Shown here: positions 8,351 to 16,176 of the stretch, piece by piece
Layout: every line of letters starts with the position of its first letter
How positions within the stretch are numbered: the stretch's first letter is position 1
Source: Bacteroidia bacterium
GTDB taxonomy: Bacteria; Bacteroidota; Bacteroidia; Bacteroidales; UBA932
NCBI GenBank assembly: GCA_030537315.1
Contig: JAUNNZ010000011.1
Location: 1-51,399, forward strand
DNA: 51,399 nt
Reading direction: 5' to 3'
The notes under the pieces: model-generated
Databases searched by the model: none
What the model saw: only the letters and a program-made list of their open reading frames with translations
What the model was told of the DNA's origin: nothing
Translations under genes and position numbers: made by a program

Positions 8351-8358
8351 TATATTTG
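8351..8358 (+). promoter_or_regulatory. -7 box of the lytic transglycosylase gene
   Basis: TATATTTG with its last base 5 nt upstream of the A of ATG 8363. It is back-to-back with the addB box, 20 bases apart, and the predicted transcript is leaderless. Confidence 0.75.
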
Positions 8359-8362
8359 TAAT

Positions 8363-9247
8363 ATGAAAAAGTTGTCAACAGCCTCCGCTCTCGCATTATC
8401 ACTGTTCTTGGTAGCAATCCTCCCTGCCGGCGCGCAGACCCTCTTCCAGCCGGAAGAGCTTCACAAGCAGCCGCCGAAGGTCCCGGCATACGCCGTCTTC
8501 GCCGGCGACACCATCCGCTTCGACCGTCAGGATTTCTATGAGAGTATGGACCGCGAGCTCATCGCCTTCACGTATATGCACAGCACCACTCTCCTGATGC
8601 TCAAGCGCGCCCCGCGCTTCTTCGCCCAGGTCGAGCCCATACTGAAGGCAAAAGGAGTTCCAGATGACCTGAAATATCTGATGGTGATAGAGAGCAACCT
8701 CGACCCGACTGCAGTGTCAACGGCCAAGGCCGCAGGCCTGTGGCAGTTCACCAAGGCAACCGCACAGAGATATGGCCTCGAGGTCTCCGACGAGGTCGAC
8801 GAACGCTATCACATAGAGAAGGAGACCGAAGCCGCCTGCAAATATCTCCTTGAGGCGCATGCCAAATACGACGACTGGTTCACCGTCGCCGCCAGCTACA
8901 ACGCCGGTCAGGCCGGCATCTCCAAAAGGCTCGAAAGCCAGCACCAGAGCACCGCTCTTGAACTCTGGCTCCCGGCCGAGACCGCCCGCTATATGTTCCG
9001 CATCATAGCTGCCAAGATGCTTTTCGAGCACCCTGAATCATTCGGCTTCCACATCACCCCCGGCGAAGGCTACCCGTACATCCCGCCAAGGACATCGGTG
9101 ACCATCAGCGACCCGATCCCGGATCTCGCCGACTTCGCCGAAGAACATGGCACCAATTACAACCAGCTCAAAAAGGCGAATCTGTGGCTCCGTGACAGCA
9201 AGCTGACCAACAAGAACCACAGATCCTACACGGTGCTCATTCCGTAA
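8363..9247 (+). CDS. Periplasmic lytic transglycosylase (SLT/MltD-like)
   Basis: 294 residues with a cleavable signal peptide ending ...LPAGAQT. The SLT domain spans roughly residues 95-210 and cleaves the MurNAc-GlcNAc bond of peptidoglycan. The catalytic Glu is residue 110 in VIESNLDP, followed by the family motifs KAAGLWQF and AASYNAGQ. The tail after residue 255 (DFAEEHGTNYNQLKKANLWLRD) resembles the reduced LysM-like end usual in Bacteroidota MltD proteins, so the gene looks complete. The last 33 codons are duplicated in inverted orientation at 2445-2555. Confidence 0.85.
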   Translation: MKKLSTASALALSLFLVAILPAGAQTLFQPEELHKQPPKVPAYAVFAGDTIRFDRQDFYESMDRELIAFTYMHSTTLLMLKRAPRFFAQVEPILKAKGVPDDLKYLMVIESNLDPTAVSTAKAAGLWQFTKATAQRYGLEVSDEVDERYHIEKETEAACKYLLEAHAKYDDWFTVAASYNAGQAGISKRLESQHQSTALELWLPAETARYMFRIIAAKMLFEHPESFGFHITPGEGYPYIPPRTSVTISDPIPDLADFAEEHGTNYNQLKKANLWLRDSKLTNKNHRSYTVLIP

Positions 9248-9257
9248 GCAGAGACTT
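9147..9257 (+). repeat. 111-bp inverted repeat, copy 2 (in the intact gene)
   Basis: Covers the last 33 codons of the transglycosylase gene, its stop and ten following bases. It matches copy 1 at 2445-2555 with one mismatch (at 9176). It is the likely source copy because it is continuous with the intact reading frame. Confidence 0.9.
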
Positions 9258-9384
9258 CGGCCCGTTCTTGGAAATCTCAGACGAAATTATCTCAAAGGCA
9301 ATAGAACCGGGCCTGGAGCAGATCGGGGCGCTCCAGACAATTTGTATTACACTTCAGGGTCACTTTGAATCAATCGTCAAGGAA
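9257..9384 (+). other. Possible gene remnant between the transglycosylase and lolA-like genes
   Basis: The plus-strand frame starting DFGPFLEISDEIISKAI has no ATG and runs only to the lolA-like region. Bases 9257-9298 resemble the minus strand of 2073-2116 (about 80% by eye; GPFLEISDEII against [11 protein letters not shown]), so the same unidentified coding piece occurs beside both copies of the 111-bp repeat. A hairpin with arms CTGGAGC (9313-9319) and GCTCCAG (9330-9336) could end transcription, although it lacks a clear T-tract. Confidence 0.45.
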
Positions 9385-9825
9385 TCACCGCAGGTCGGTG
9401 ACGACCCAGGAGGAGTCGAGCCCGTCGGTGCTGAAGGTGAAATCGGCCGGGTCGGCGAAAGGATGCTGACGGACGTTGGCGATGACGAGCTTTGTGATGT
9501 ATTTCCTGTTCGAGAGGATGTCATCGAGGCCTTCGGCGTATTCGATGTAAACCTCTTTTGACTTCGGGTCGATGGTCCAGCGGGTGCCGCCGTCGCAGTA
9601 GATTTCCACGCCGTTTCCCTTGAGGACATAACAGCCATGCTGGGCTGTGAGGTTGCCGGTGTAGCTTACAGGAACTCCGTTGTCGCCGGTGATGATGCAG
9701 TCGTAGTCGAGGACTACACGGTTGCTTTCGAGAAGTGGAAGCAACGCGTCGATCTTCTCCGTCTGGGCGGATGAAACCAGGCCGAAGGAAAGAAGTGCAA
9801 CCAGTATGGACAGTACTCTTTTCAT
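9385..9825 (-). CDS. LolA-like outer-membrane lipoprotein carrier family protein
   Basis: 146 residues with a signal peptide (MKRVLSILVALLSFGLVSSAQT). The pattern TAQHGCYVLKGNGVEIYCDGGTRW followed by YIEYAEGLDD is that of the LolA/LptA-like half-barrel that carries lipoproteins through the periplasm. It is clearly shorter than classical LolA (about 200), as many Bacteroidota homologues are. It lies 4 bases after ftsK on the same strand, the lolA-ftsK pairing seen widely in bacteria. The role is inferred from fold and context; the substrate is not shown. Confidence 0.7.
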   Translation of the reverse strand: MKRVLSILVALLSFGLVSSAQTEKIDALLPLLESNRVVLDYDCIITGDNGVPVSYTGNLTAQHGCYVLKGNGVEIYCDGGTRWTIDPKSKEVYIEYAEGLDDILSNRKYITKLVIANVRQHPFADPADFTFSTDGLDSSWVVTDLR

Positions 9826-9829
9826 AGGA

Positions 9830-12304
9830 TTATTTCATGAACGCATCAAGTATTTCCTGAAGACTGTTCAAATCCTGTACCAAAACCTGACGAGGCTTGC
9901 TTCCCTCCTGTGGACCGACTATGCCTGCAGACTCGAGCTGGTCCATCACGCGCCCCGCCTTGGCATAGCCCATACCGAGCTTGCGCTGGAGGTCGGAGGT
10001 GGAGCCGCGCTGGCTCAGGACGACCATCTTGGCCGCTTCCTCAAACCTCTCGTCGAGCTTGCTCATGTCGACCATTCCGTTGCCACCGCCGCCTTCTGAT
10101 TCAGGCTCTGCCGGAGACGGCAGATAATATGGCGTGTTGTAGCATTTGCCGTATCCGACCTGGTCTCCGATGAATTCGGTGATCTTGTCGATCTCCTCGC
10201 TGCTGATATAGCCGCACTGGATGCGCTCGGTGTCGATGTCGGCGCTGAAGAGCATGTCGCCCTTGCCTATGAGCTTCTCCGCACCCGGATTGTCGAGTAT
10301 TGTCATGGAGTCCATTCTCGATGCGACGCGGAATGCGATTCGCATAGGGAAGTTGCTCTTGATTATGCCGGATATCACATCTACTGAAGGGCGCTGTGTG
10401 GCGAGGATCACTTGCAGACCTGCGGCGCGGCCCTTCTGGGCGAGGCGTATGATTGAATTGGTGATGCTGCGAGCCGCGGCGCGTGAATCCGATGACGCGC
10501 CGGTTGTCATCGTGAGGTCGGCGTACTCATCGACGACCACAACGAGGTAAGGGAGGAACCTGTGGCCGTGGTCCGGACGCAGGCGGCGCTCCTTGAACTT
10601 GTTGTTGTAGCTCTTGAGGTTGTTGACTCCGGCCTTGCTGAGAAGTTCGTAGCGGTCGTCCATTTCCGTGCAGAGGGAGCGGAGGATCTTTTCGGCGTCC
10701 TTCGGCTTCTTTACGATAGCGGCGGCCTTCTCGTCCTCCTCCGATACGGCATCAGGCAGGACGGCGAGATAATGCTTCAGAAGGTTGGAGTATGAAGAGA
10801 ACTCGACCATCTTCGGATCGATGAAGACGAAACGTAGCTCGGACGGATGCTTTGCGTAGAGAAGTGAGGAGACGATGACGTTGAGGCCGACGGATTTTCC
10901 CTGCTTCGTGGCGCCCGCCACGAGGAGGTGAGGTGCGTCGGCGAGGTCGAAGACCTTGACCTTCTGGGTGATGGTGTAGCCGATTGCGATAGGGAGGTCG
11001 GCCTTGCTCTCGCGGAACGCCTCGTCGTTGAGGAGGGCTTTGAGAGGTACGATGGAAGAGTAGTCGTTGGCCACTTCTATGCCGACGGAGTCGGACAGGG
11101 TCACGACGCGCACGCCCTTCGCATTGAGGGAAAGGGCGATGTCTTCCTGGAGTTTCTTGATGTCGGCGATCTTGACGCCCGGTGCAGGATAAACCTTGTA
11201 CAGGGTGACGGTTGGTCCCACGATGGCCTTTACGTCGTTGATCTGTATCTTGTAGTTGGCGAGGGCCGCACGTATCTTGTTGTTGTTGCGGGTGAGCTCC
11301 TCGTTGGATACTTCGCGGCGGTTGCTTGCGTGGCTCTCGAGAAGGTCGAGAGAAGGGAACTTGTATTTCGGCAAGCCCTCAGGAGGGTCCATACGGTTGT
11401 CGATAGGCTCGAGCTCCTTTTCAGGCTCGGCGTCGAGGCCGGTGTCCTCGACGATCTCGAAGCCGCCCTGCGCGGCTACGGTTTCCTCTGCGTCTGCAAT
11501 CGCCTCTATGTCAGCGATTTCCGCTATGTCTATATCCTCGGTGAGAACCGGGCCGGCTTCAACCGGCTCAGGCTCTTCGGCGGTGATTTCCACAGGTTCC
11601 TCTTCGGATTTCTGCTTATTCTTCTTCTCTTCCTTCGCGCGTTTCTTCTCCTCCTTCTCGCGAAGCTTCTCCTCTTCGGCAAGTCTCTTCGCTTCAGCCT
11701 TCGCCTCGCGCTTCGCGAGCTTCGCCGCCTCTTTCGCCTCCTTCTGCTCCGGGGTCAGGTTGCCCAAAGACGAGAACCAGCGGGTGAAAGGCTTGGACGA
11801 GAAGAACAGGAACGCCAGAATCAGGATGAAAATGAAGATCCCGGTGACGGGGATGCCGAACTGGATGTCCGACCAGTTTATCGCAAACGCGCCGCAACGG
11901 CCGCCGAGGCCGCCCGCGAACATCTCGGTCCAGCCGAAGACCTTGCTGAGATATGCCAGCAGAAGGGATGCTATGAATGCCCCGAAGATGGCGATGAGGG
12001 CCGTCTTTATGAGAGAGACGTGCCATTTCTGGGTGAGAAGCCTGACGGAAACTGCGGTGAGTATGATCAGGAGCGCGAAGCTGCCGAGACCGAACAGGTC
12101 ACAGACAAGCAGCCGCCCGGTCATATGTCCGAGTTTTCCCGCGGCGTTCGCGTACACTTCGGGCATACTCATATCCTCCTGCCAGTGGAACAGGTATGAA
12201 ACGGTGGCAACGAGAATGAATATGGTAAGGGCCGCAACGGCCAGACCGGCTATGCGGACCGCGGAAGCGCGTTCGTCTTCGTCCCAGGATTTCCAGAGTC
12301 TCAT
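9830..12304 (-). CDS. ftsK: DNA translocase FtsK
   Basis: 824 residues. N-terminal membrane segments (about residues 20-180) anchor it at the septum. A Lys/Glu/Ala-rich linker (about 195-300) is followed by the RecA-like motor with Walker A GATKQGKS near residue 466 and Walker B-like VVVVDEYADL. The C-terminal gamma winged helix (QRGSTSDLQRKLGMGYAKAGRVM) reads chromosome polarity sequences. It pumps DNA during division to resolve chromosome dimers. Its start overlaps the upstream DUF4290 gene by 4 bases. Confidence 0.93.
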   Translation of the reverse strand: MRLWKSWDEDERASAVRIAGLAVAALTIFILVATVSYLFHWQEDMSMPEVYANAAGKLGHMTGRLLVCDLFGLGSFALLIILTAVSVRLLTQKWHVSLIKTALIAIFGAFIASLLLAYLSKVFGWTEMFAGGLGGRCGAFAINWSDIQFGIPVTGIFIFILILAFLFFSSKPFTRWFSSLGNLTPEQKEAKEAAKLAKREAKAEAKRLAEEEKLREKEEKKRAKEEKKNKQKSEEEPVEITAEEPEPVEAGPVLTEDIDIAEIADIEAIADAEETVAAQGGFEIVEDTGLDAEPEKELEPIDNRMDPPEGLPKYKFPSLDLLESHASNRREVSNEELTRNNNKIRAALANYKIQINDVKAIVGPTVTLYKVYPAPGVKIADIKKLQEDIALSLNAKGVRVVTLSDSVGIEVANDYSSIVPLKALLNDEAFRESKADLPIAIGYTITQKVKVFDLADAPHLLVAGATKQGKSVGLNVIVSSLLYAKHPSELRFVFIDPKMVEFSSYSNLLKHYLAVLPDAVSEEDEKAAAIVKKPKDAEKILRSLCTEMDDRYELLSKAGVNNLKSYNNKFKERRLRPDHGHRFLPYLVVVVDEYADLTMTTGASSDSRAAARSITNSIIRLAQKGRAAGLQVILATQRPSVDVISGIIKSNFPMRIAFRVASRMDSMTILDNPGAEKLIGKGDMLFSADIDTERIQCGYISSEEIDKITEFIGDQVGYGKCYNTPYYLPSPAEPESEGGGGNGMVDMSKLDERFEEAAKMVVLSQRGSTSDLQRKLGMGYAKAGRVMDQLESAGIVGPQEGSKPRQVLVQDLNSLQEILDAFMK

Positions 12305-12957
12305 TTTTTCTTGAAGCCTTTGCGGTTGTTCTTACGCTGGCGGTTCTTGCCCGCCGCCTGTCCGACGTTGATGCCCATTCCCGGACGGGAGAAGTTGGCG
12401 TCGCCGGAGATTTTGCTGAGGTTGATTCCCTCCGGAACCTTGAGACGGTAGTCGGAGAGCTTCTCGATATCGTTGAAGATGGTCTCGTCCGCCACGCTGT
12501 CCTTGTTCCAGATGAGGTACTGCTGGCGCATATAGATGGCAAGGGAGCGGATCATTTCCGTCTTCACCTCGCCGTCCGGCTCGTCGCAGAGCAGGTTGAT
12601 TATCTTCTCTATGTTGCGTCCGTAGTGGGTGGCCTTGATCTTCGTGCCCTTCATAGGGATGGTCATAGGCTTGGTGGCGAATTCTTCGGCCACCGGGCAA
12701 GGATATGGCGAGTCGATGTCGAGGTCGAATCCGGCGATCATATACAGGTGGTCCCAGAGCTTCTGCTCGAAGTTTTCCTGGGAATGGACCTGGGGATTGA
12801 GGATTTCCATAACCTTGATGATGGCGCGCGCCTGTTCGCTGCGCTTGTTCCTGTCTTCAATGGCGCGGAGCTCCTCCACCATTTTCAGGACGTTGCGTCC
12901 GTATTCCGGCATTGAAAGCTTTTCGCGGCCAGTATTATAATCGAGTCCTTCTATCAT
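12301..12957 (-). CDS. DUF4290 family protein
   Basis: 218 residues, predicted cytoplasmic and mostly helical, opening MIEGLDYNTGREKLSMPEYG as is characteristic of DUF4290, a family I know only from Bacteroidota. The function is not established. The last 25 residues are very basic (KNRQRKNNRKGFKKK), which could bind nucleic acid; that is inference. It is the first gene of a tight unit with ftsK and the lolA-like gene (4-base overlap with ftsK), so a role in division or chromosome handling is plausible but not shown. Confidence 0.8.
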   Translation of the reverse strand: MIEGLDYNTGREKLSMPEYGRNVLKMVEELRAIEDRNKRSEQARAIIKVMEILNPQVHSQENFEQKLWDHLYMIAGFDLDIDSPYPCPVAEEFATKPMTIPMKGTKIKATHYGRNIEKIINLLCDEPDGEVKTEMIRSLAIYMRQQYLIWNKDSVADETIFNDIEKLSDYRLKVPEGINLSKISGDANFSRPGMGINVGQAAGKNRQRKNNRKGFKKK

Positions 12958-12977
12958 AATTCAGTTCGTGTAACCTA

Positions 12978-12985
12978 CAAATATA
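12978..12985 (-). promoter_or_regulatory. -7 box of DUF4290-ftsK-lolA unit
   Basis: TATATTTG on the minus strand, directly after the apbE stop codon, with about 17 bases of predicted leader. It lets this unit be transcribed independently of apbE. Confidence 0.65.
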
Positions 12986-12986
12986 A

Positions 12987-13928
12987 TCAATTTTTGAAAC
13001 CCGGGGAAGTCCACGAGCCGTCAGATGTAATCAGACAGGCTTCCGTGTCCGGAAGGGAAAGGATCAGCGCCTGAGCCTCCTCCGGCCCCACAACCATGCA
13101 GATTGTGGCGAGGGCGTCGGCTTCCGCCGCAGACGGCGCCACGACGGTGGCGCTCAGCAGGTTGTGCGTGACGGGATACCCCGTGCGCGGATCGATGGTA
13201 TGGGCGTATTTCTTCCCGTCCCTTATGTAGAATTTGCGGTAGTTGCCGGATGTGACCACTCCGTGCGGGCGTCCGTCGGAAACCCAGATGCCGCTGAGCG
13301 AGGCGCCGGGAGCCTGGTTGCCGTCGGTCGGCGTGTCTATGCCTATGGCCCAGCCGCGCCCGGAGGCGTTGAGTCCTTCGCAGAAGATCTCTCCTATGTC
13401 CACGAGCATTGCGGTGACGCCCAGTCCGTGCAGGTAATCCGCGATGACGTCGCAGGTGTAGCCCTGCGCGATGGCGTTGAAGTTGAGCTTCCTGCCTGCG
13501 CGGCATTCGTCGAGCGCCTGCGCTATGCGGTCCGGTGACGGGAGCGAATCGGCCGTGAATCCGAATCCCCAGACGTCAAAGAGAGGGGCGGCGGCGACGT
13601 CGAATGCGCCGCCGGACAGATCCCTGTATTTTTCTGCCAGTGCGCACACTTCTGAAAAATACAGGTCAGGCTCGATGTCTTCGCCGGCGTTGCGGCGGCT
13701 CAGAAGGGAATTCCTGTTGTACCCCGACAACGAAAAGTCTATGCGGTTGAGGATGGAGTCTATGTCAGCTGCAATCTGCTGCCGAGGCAGGCCTACACCT
13801 GACAGGTCGGCCTTGACGCTGTATGTCCCGCCCTGCGCGAAGCCGCTGAATTCAACATAACGCGGTTTGCTGCAGCTGGACAGCGATATAAGACATAAAA
13901 TGATGGCGGCGCTTTTGCGGAGAGACAT
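12987..13928 (-). CDS. apbE: FAD:protein FMN transferase (ApbE), lipoprotein
   Basis: 313 residues with a lipobox at Cys19 (SLSSCSKP). ApbE family motifs are visible: FAQGGTYSV near the start, the NFNAIAQGYTCDVIADYL stretch, and HTIDPRTGYPV, which contains the conserved His/Asp/Thr binding region. It transfers FMN from FAD to Thr/Ser of periplasmic or membrane flavoproteins such as the Rnf and Na+-NQR subunits. No such target operon is in the window. It is transcribed from its own promoter. Confidence 0.9.
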   Translation of the reverse strand: MSLRKSAAIILCLISLSSCSKPRYVEFSGFAQGGTYSVKADLSGVGLPRQQIAADIDSILNRIDFSLSGYNRNSLLSRRNAGEDIEPDLYFSEVCALAEKYRDLSGGAFDVAAAPLFDVWGFGFTADSLPSPDRIAQALDECRAGRKLNFNAIAQGYTCDVIADYLHGLGVTAMLVDIGEIFCEGLNASGRGWAIGIDTPTDGNQAPGASLSGIWVSDGRPHGVVTSGNYRKFYIRDGKKYAHTIDPRTGYPVTHNLLSATVVAPSAAEADALATICMVVGPEEAQALILSLPDTEACLITSDGSWTSPGFKN

Positions 13929-13949
13929 TTCGGCAAGCTATTTGTTGTA

Positions 13950-13957
13950 CAAAGTTA
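13950..13957 (-). promoter_or_regulatory. -7 box of apbE
   Basis: TAACTTTG on the minus strand, about 17 bases of leader to the ATG at 13928. A weaker CATATTTG on the plus strand (13981-13988) may serve the divergent lipoprotein gene at 14009. Confidence 0.6.
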
Positions 13958-14008
13958 GTGGATTTTCCCTCAAAAATGCTCATATTTGCAAACTATTAGG
14001 AAGATAAG

Positions 14009-15043
14009 ATGAATAAAAGACTTTTCAATATCCTCTGCATAGCTTTTACCGTATTGTCTCTGGTCTGCTGTAAAAAGGAAGAGAACAATACGACCTCGAA
14101 GTATTTTTCCGGCTATTTCGATATCGATACACCGAGGTTCCTGAACCCCGGTGACGTTATGGTGTTCACCCCTAAGGACATCGCCACGCTTGAGGTCCAG
14201 TCCGGCGACGAAAAACTCCCCGTATCATATTGCGTTTCGAACTCGGCGACCAGCAAGACCGACACCCTCATCAATTCGAAAGGTGAAGTCGTCCTGAATA
14301 AACTTGAGATCACTGCCCCTGACGAAATCGGCAGATACAAGGTGACCTTGAGGGCCGGCGCTACGGGATACACCGCCGCATATGTCGAGTGTGAGTACGA
14401 TGTCGTGATGCCGGGGTGGAATGAAGGAGCTTCGCTTACAAATTTTGAGATTGAAGAAGATCAGGAGATACTGATCGACGAGCGTGACCTCAGCTCATAT
14501 CTGGTCACCCTTGTCGGTGATACCTACTGGATGCGTACGAACCTCCAGTGGGATGGTTTGGGCAAGCCTTGTTACGAGGATGAGGCCTCCGGCCCTGTTT
14601 TCGGAAGATACTACACCCATTCCGAGGCTATGGCTGCCTGCCCTGACGGCTGGTGCCTGCCGTCTGAGGAAGACTGGGTCGGGCTTGCCGAAAACTTCAT
14701 CAACGGCGCTGAACCTTATAGCGACATCCCTGGCATGGCCGGTATCCTGATGGAGAACATTTATTTCAATGACATAGTCCTGTGGGAATTCTGGCCGTCA
14801 GTGACGATCAGCAACACGGCTCATTTCTCCGCCATCCCGACCGGTCGCGCCTCCGTCGTCGAAGGTGATTATTCATTCTATGATTTCGGCAGTTATGCTA
14901 TGTTCTGGACTTCCGACATGAATGGCGATAATGCGGGCGTGCGTTATATCAACGTCAAGAACCCCGACCTCTACTACGCTGAGGTGAATGCCGAGGACAA
15001 TGCCTTCTCTGTCCGTTGCATCAGGAAGGTGGACGGAGAGTAG
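14009..15043 (+). CDS. Lipoprotein with FISUMP-type domain
   Basis: 344 residues. The signal peptide ends in a twin-Cys lipobox (SLVCCKKEENN, residues 20-21). The first half is beta-rich, perhaps Ig-like (residues 30-140). The second half carries FISUMP landmarks: DTYWMRTNLQW, a CPDGWCLPSEEDW motif near residue 212, and the terminal FSVRCIRKVDGE. Unlike the lipoprotein at 88 its final segment is not rich in C/T-ending codons of the retroelement type. It is probably surface exposed; the ligand is unknown. Its 3' end overlaps the convergent comEC-like gene by 23 bases, and its terminator lies inside that gene. Confidence 0.75.
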   Translation: MNKRLFNILCIAFTVLSLVCCKKEENNTTSKYFSGYFDIDTPRFLNPGDVMVFTPKDIATLEVQSGDEKLPVSYCVSNSATSKTDTLINSKGEVVLNKLEITAPDEIGRYKVTLRAGATGYTAAYVECEYDVVMPGWNEGASLTNFEIEEDQEILIDERDLSSYLVTLVGDTYWMRTNLQWDGLGKPCYEDEASGPVFGRYYTHSEAMAACPDGWCLPSEEDWVGLAENFINGAEPYSDIPGMAGILMENIYFNDIVLWEFWPSVTISNTAHFSAIPTGRASVVEGDYSFYDFGSYAMFWTSDMNGDNAGVRYINVKNPDLYYAEVNAEDNAFSVRCIRKVDGE

Positions 15044-16103
15044 AAATCACATCCAAGCAGTATAGAAGGGCCTGGCCGATTGAATCGGTCAGGTTTTTCA
15101 TTGTCTCCGGGCAGCAGCCCGCCGCGCAGAGCGCCAGTGTGGCCAGCCCGCAGAGCATCATCGCGGAGGTGAGCGGCAGCGCCAGCAGGTTGGTCAGGAG
15201 GAAGAACAGCGGGAAGCTGCGGAACCTCAGCCATACCAGGGGCGCCGTGAAGGCCTGGCAGGAAATCGACATGGCCATTGACGTCCAGATGTGTTTAAGC
15301 GGGTTGAAGCGCGCCCCGTCCGGATACCAGGCGTTCATCTTCGGGAACAGGAGATAGATGCCGAGCATCGCGAGGTAGGACAGCTGGAAGCCGATGGAAC
15401 TGATGGCGAGCGGGTGGACCGCCAGCTGTATGGTGAGTGCGGTGCAGTAAATGCTTATATGTGAGCGGCGCCTGCCCGGCTGCAGGCGGCTGACTTCGTT
15501 CAGCAGTATGAAGAGAAAAGCGCGTACCGTTGACGGTGAGGCGCCGGTGAGTATGGTGAATGCGCTGGCTGCGGCGATTGCCGTGACGCTGCGTATGGCG
15601 GTGGCGGTGCGGGAGTGCCCAATGAGGGCCAGCAGTTTTGCGAGCATGCCGTAAACTATGCCGAGGTGAAGGCCGGAGAGGGCGAGGAGGTGGGAGGCGC
15701 CGCTGGCCCGGAAGCTGCCGGTGACGGCCGCGTCCAAACCGTCACGCCTTCCGGTCAGGAAGGCCTTCAGCAGGGCGCTTGTCTGGTCGTGCGGAAATGG
15801 GATGCCGTCAATGAATGCCGCGAAGCGGCCGAGCGTGAGTCCCGGCAGGGAGAACGCTTCTGCGCCGCGCAGCGCGGCGCCGCCGAAGGTTATCACGCCC
15901 AGCGTGAAACTCATCGCGCGGGCGGCCCATTTCCTTTCGCCGACGCCGCAGAAAGCGGCGCAGGCGATCCCCAGGAGGGTGCCGCTGACAAGCGTCGCCC
16001 ACCATAAGATATCTCCATCTCCACCCGGCGGCAGAAAAGCCGCCGCGACAACTCCGGCTGTAAATGGGATTGAAAACGCCACGATTCCTTCCGCCTCGAC
16101 CAT
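15021..16103 (-). CDS. ComEC/Rec2-type competence membrane protein, short form
   Basis: 360 residues from the ATG at 16103, a multi-spanning membrane protein. The competence-domain signature LLALSGLHLGIVYGML and the following TGASPSTVRAFLF identify the ComEC DNA-uptake channel family. Full ComEC proteins in this phylum are often 600-750 residues and may add DUF4131 and metallo-beta-lactamase domains; only the membrane core is present here. Longer upstream starts would intrude on the ackA promoter and coding start, so the internal ATG is preferred. DNA import is inferred from family membership. Confidence 0.75.
   Translation of the reverse strand: MVEAEGIVAFSIPFTAGVVAAAFLPPGGDGDILWWATLVSGTLLGIACAAFCGVGERKWAARAMSFTLGVITFGGAALRGAEAFSLPGLTLGRFAAFIDGIPFPHDQTSALLKAFLTGRRDGLDAAVTGSFRASGASHLLALSGLHLGIVYGMLAKLLALIGHSRTATAIRSVTAIAAASAFTILTGASPSTVRAFLFILLNEVSRLQPGRRRSHISIYCTALTIQLAVHPLAISSIGFQLSYLAMLGIYLLFPKMNAWYPDGARFNPLKHIWTSMAMSISCQAFTAPLVWLRFRSFPLFFLLTNLLALPLTSAMMLCGLATLALCAAGCCPETMKNLTDSIGQALLYCLDVISTLRPPS
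15071..15098 (+). terminator. Rho-independent terminator of the 14009 lipoprotein gene
   Basis: Arms CCTGGCCGAT and ATCGGTCAGG (one G-U pair), loop TGA, then TTTTT. It lies inside the 3' coding part of the convergent comEC-like gene. Confidence 0.75.
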
Positions 16104-16139
16104 TCCAATCAGATTTTTGACAAAATACACATTATTTAG

Positions 16140-16147
16140 TAAATTTG
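16140..16147 (+). promoter_or_regulatory. Promoter of ackA-pta
   Basis: TAAATTTG -7 box with a TTTG at 16116-16119, 20 bases upstream, matching the -33 element. The predicted leader is about 26 bases. Confidence 0.75.
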
Positions 16148-16176
16148 TAGTCTGTTTCGACAACAAAAAATCTATT

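Noticed and set aside
8363-9247. Transglycosylase as a truncated MltD lacking LysM repeats
   Set aside because: Roughly 290-300 residue forms with a reduced LysM-like tail are normal in this phylum; signal peptide and catalytic Glu are intact.
10928-12199. Long plus-strand open frame (423 codons) opposite ftsK
   Set aside because: It lies wholly antisense to a well-supported ftsK, has a low-complexity Leu/Arg-rich translation and no domain; it is a by-product of biased codons.
15721-16176. Upstream in-frame extension of ackA by 152 codons
   Set aside because: It would be antisense to the comEC-like gene, span the ackA promoter, and add a Pro/Ser/Arg-rich tail foreign to acetate kinases.
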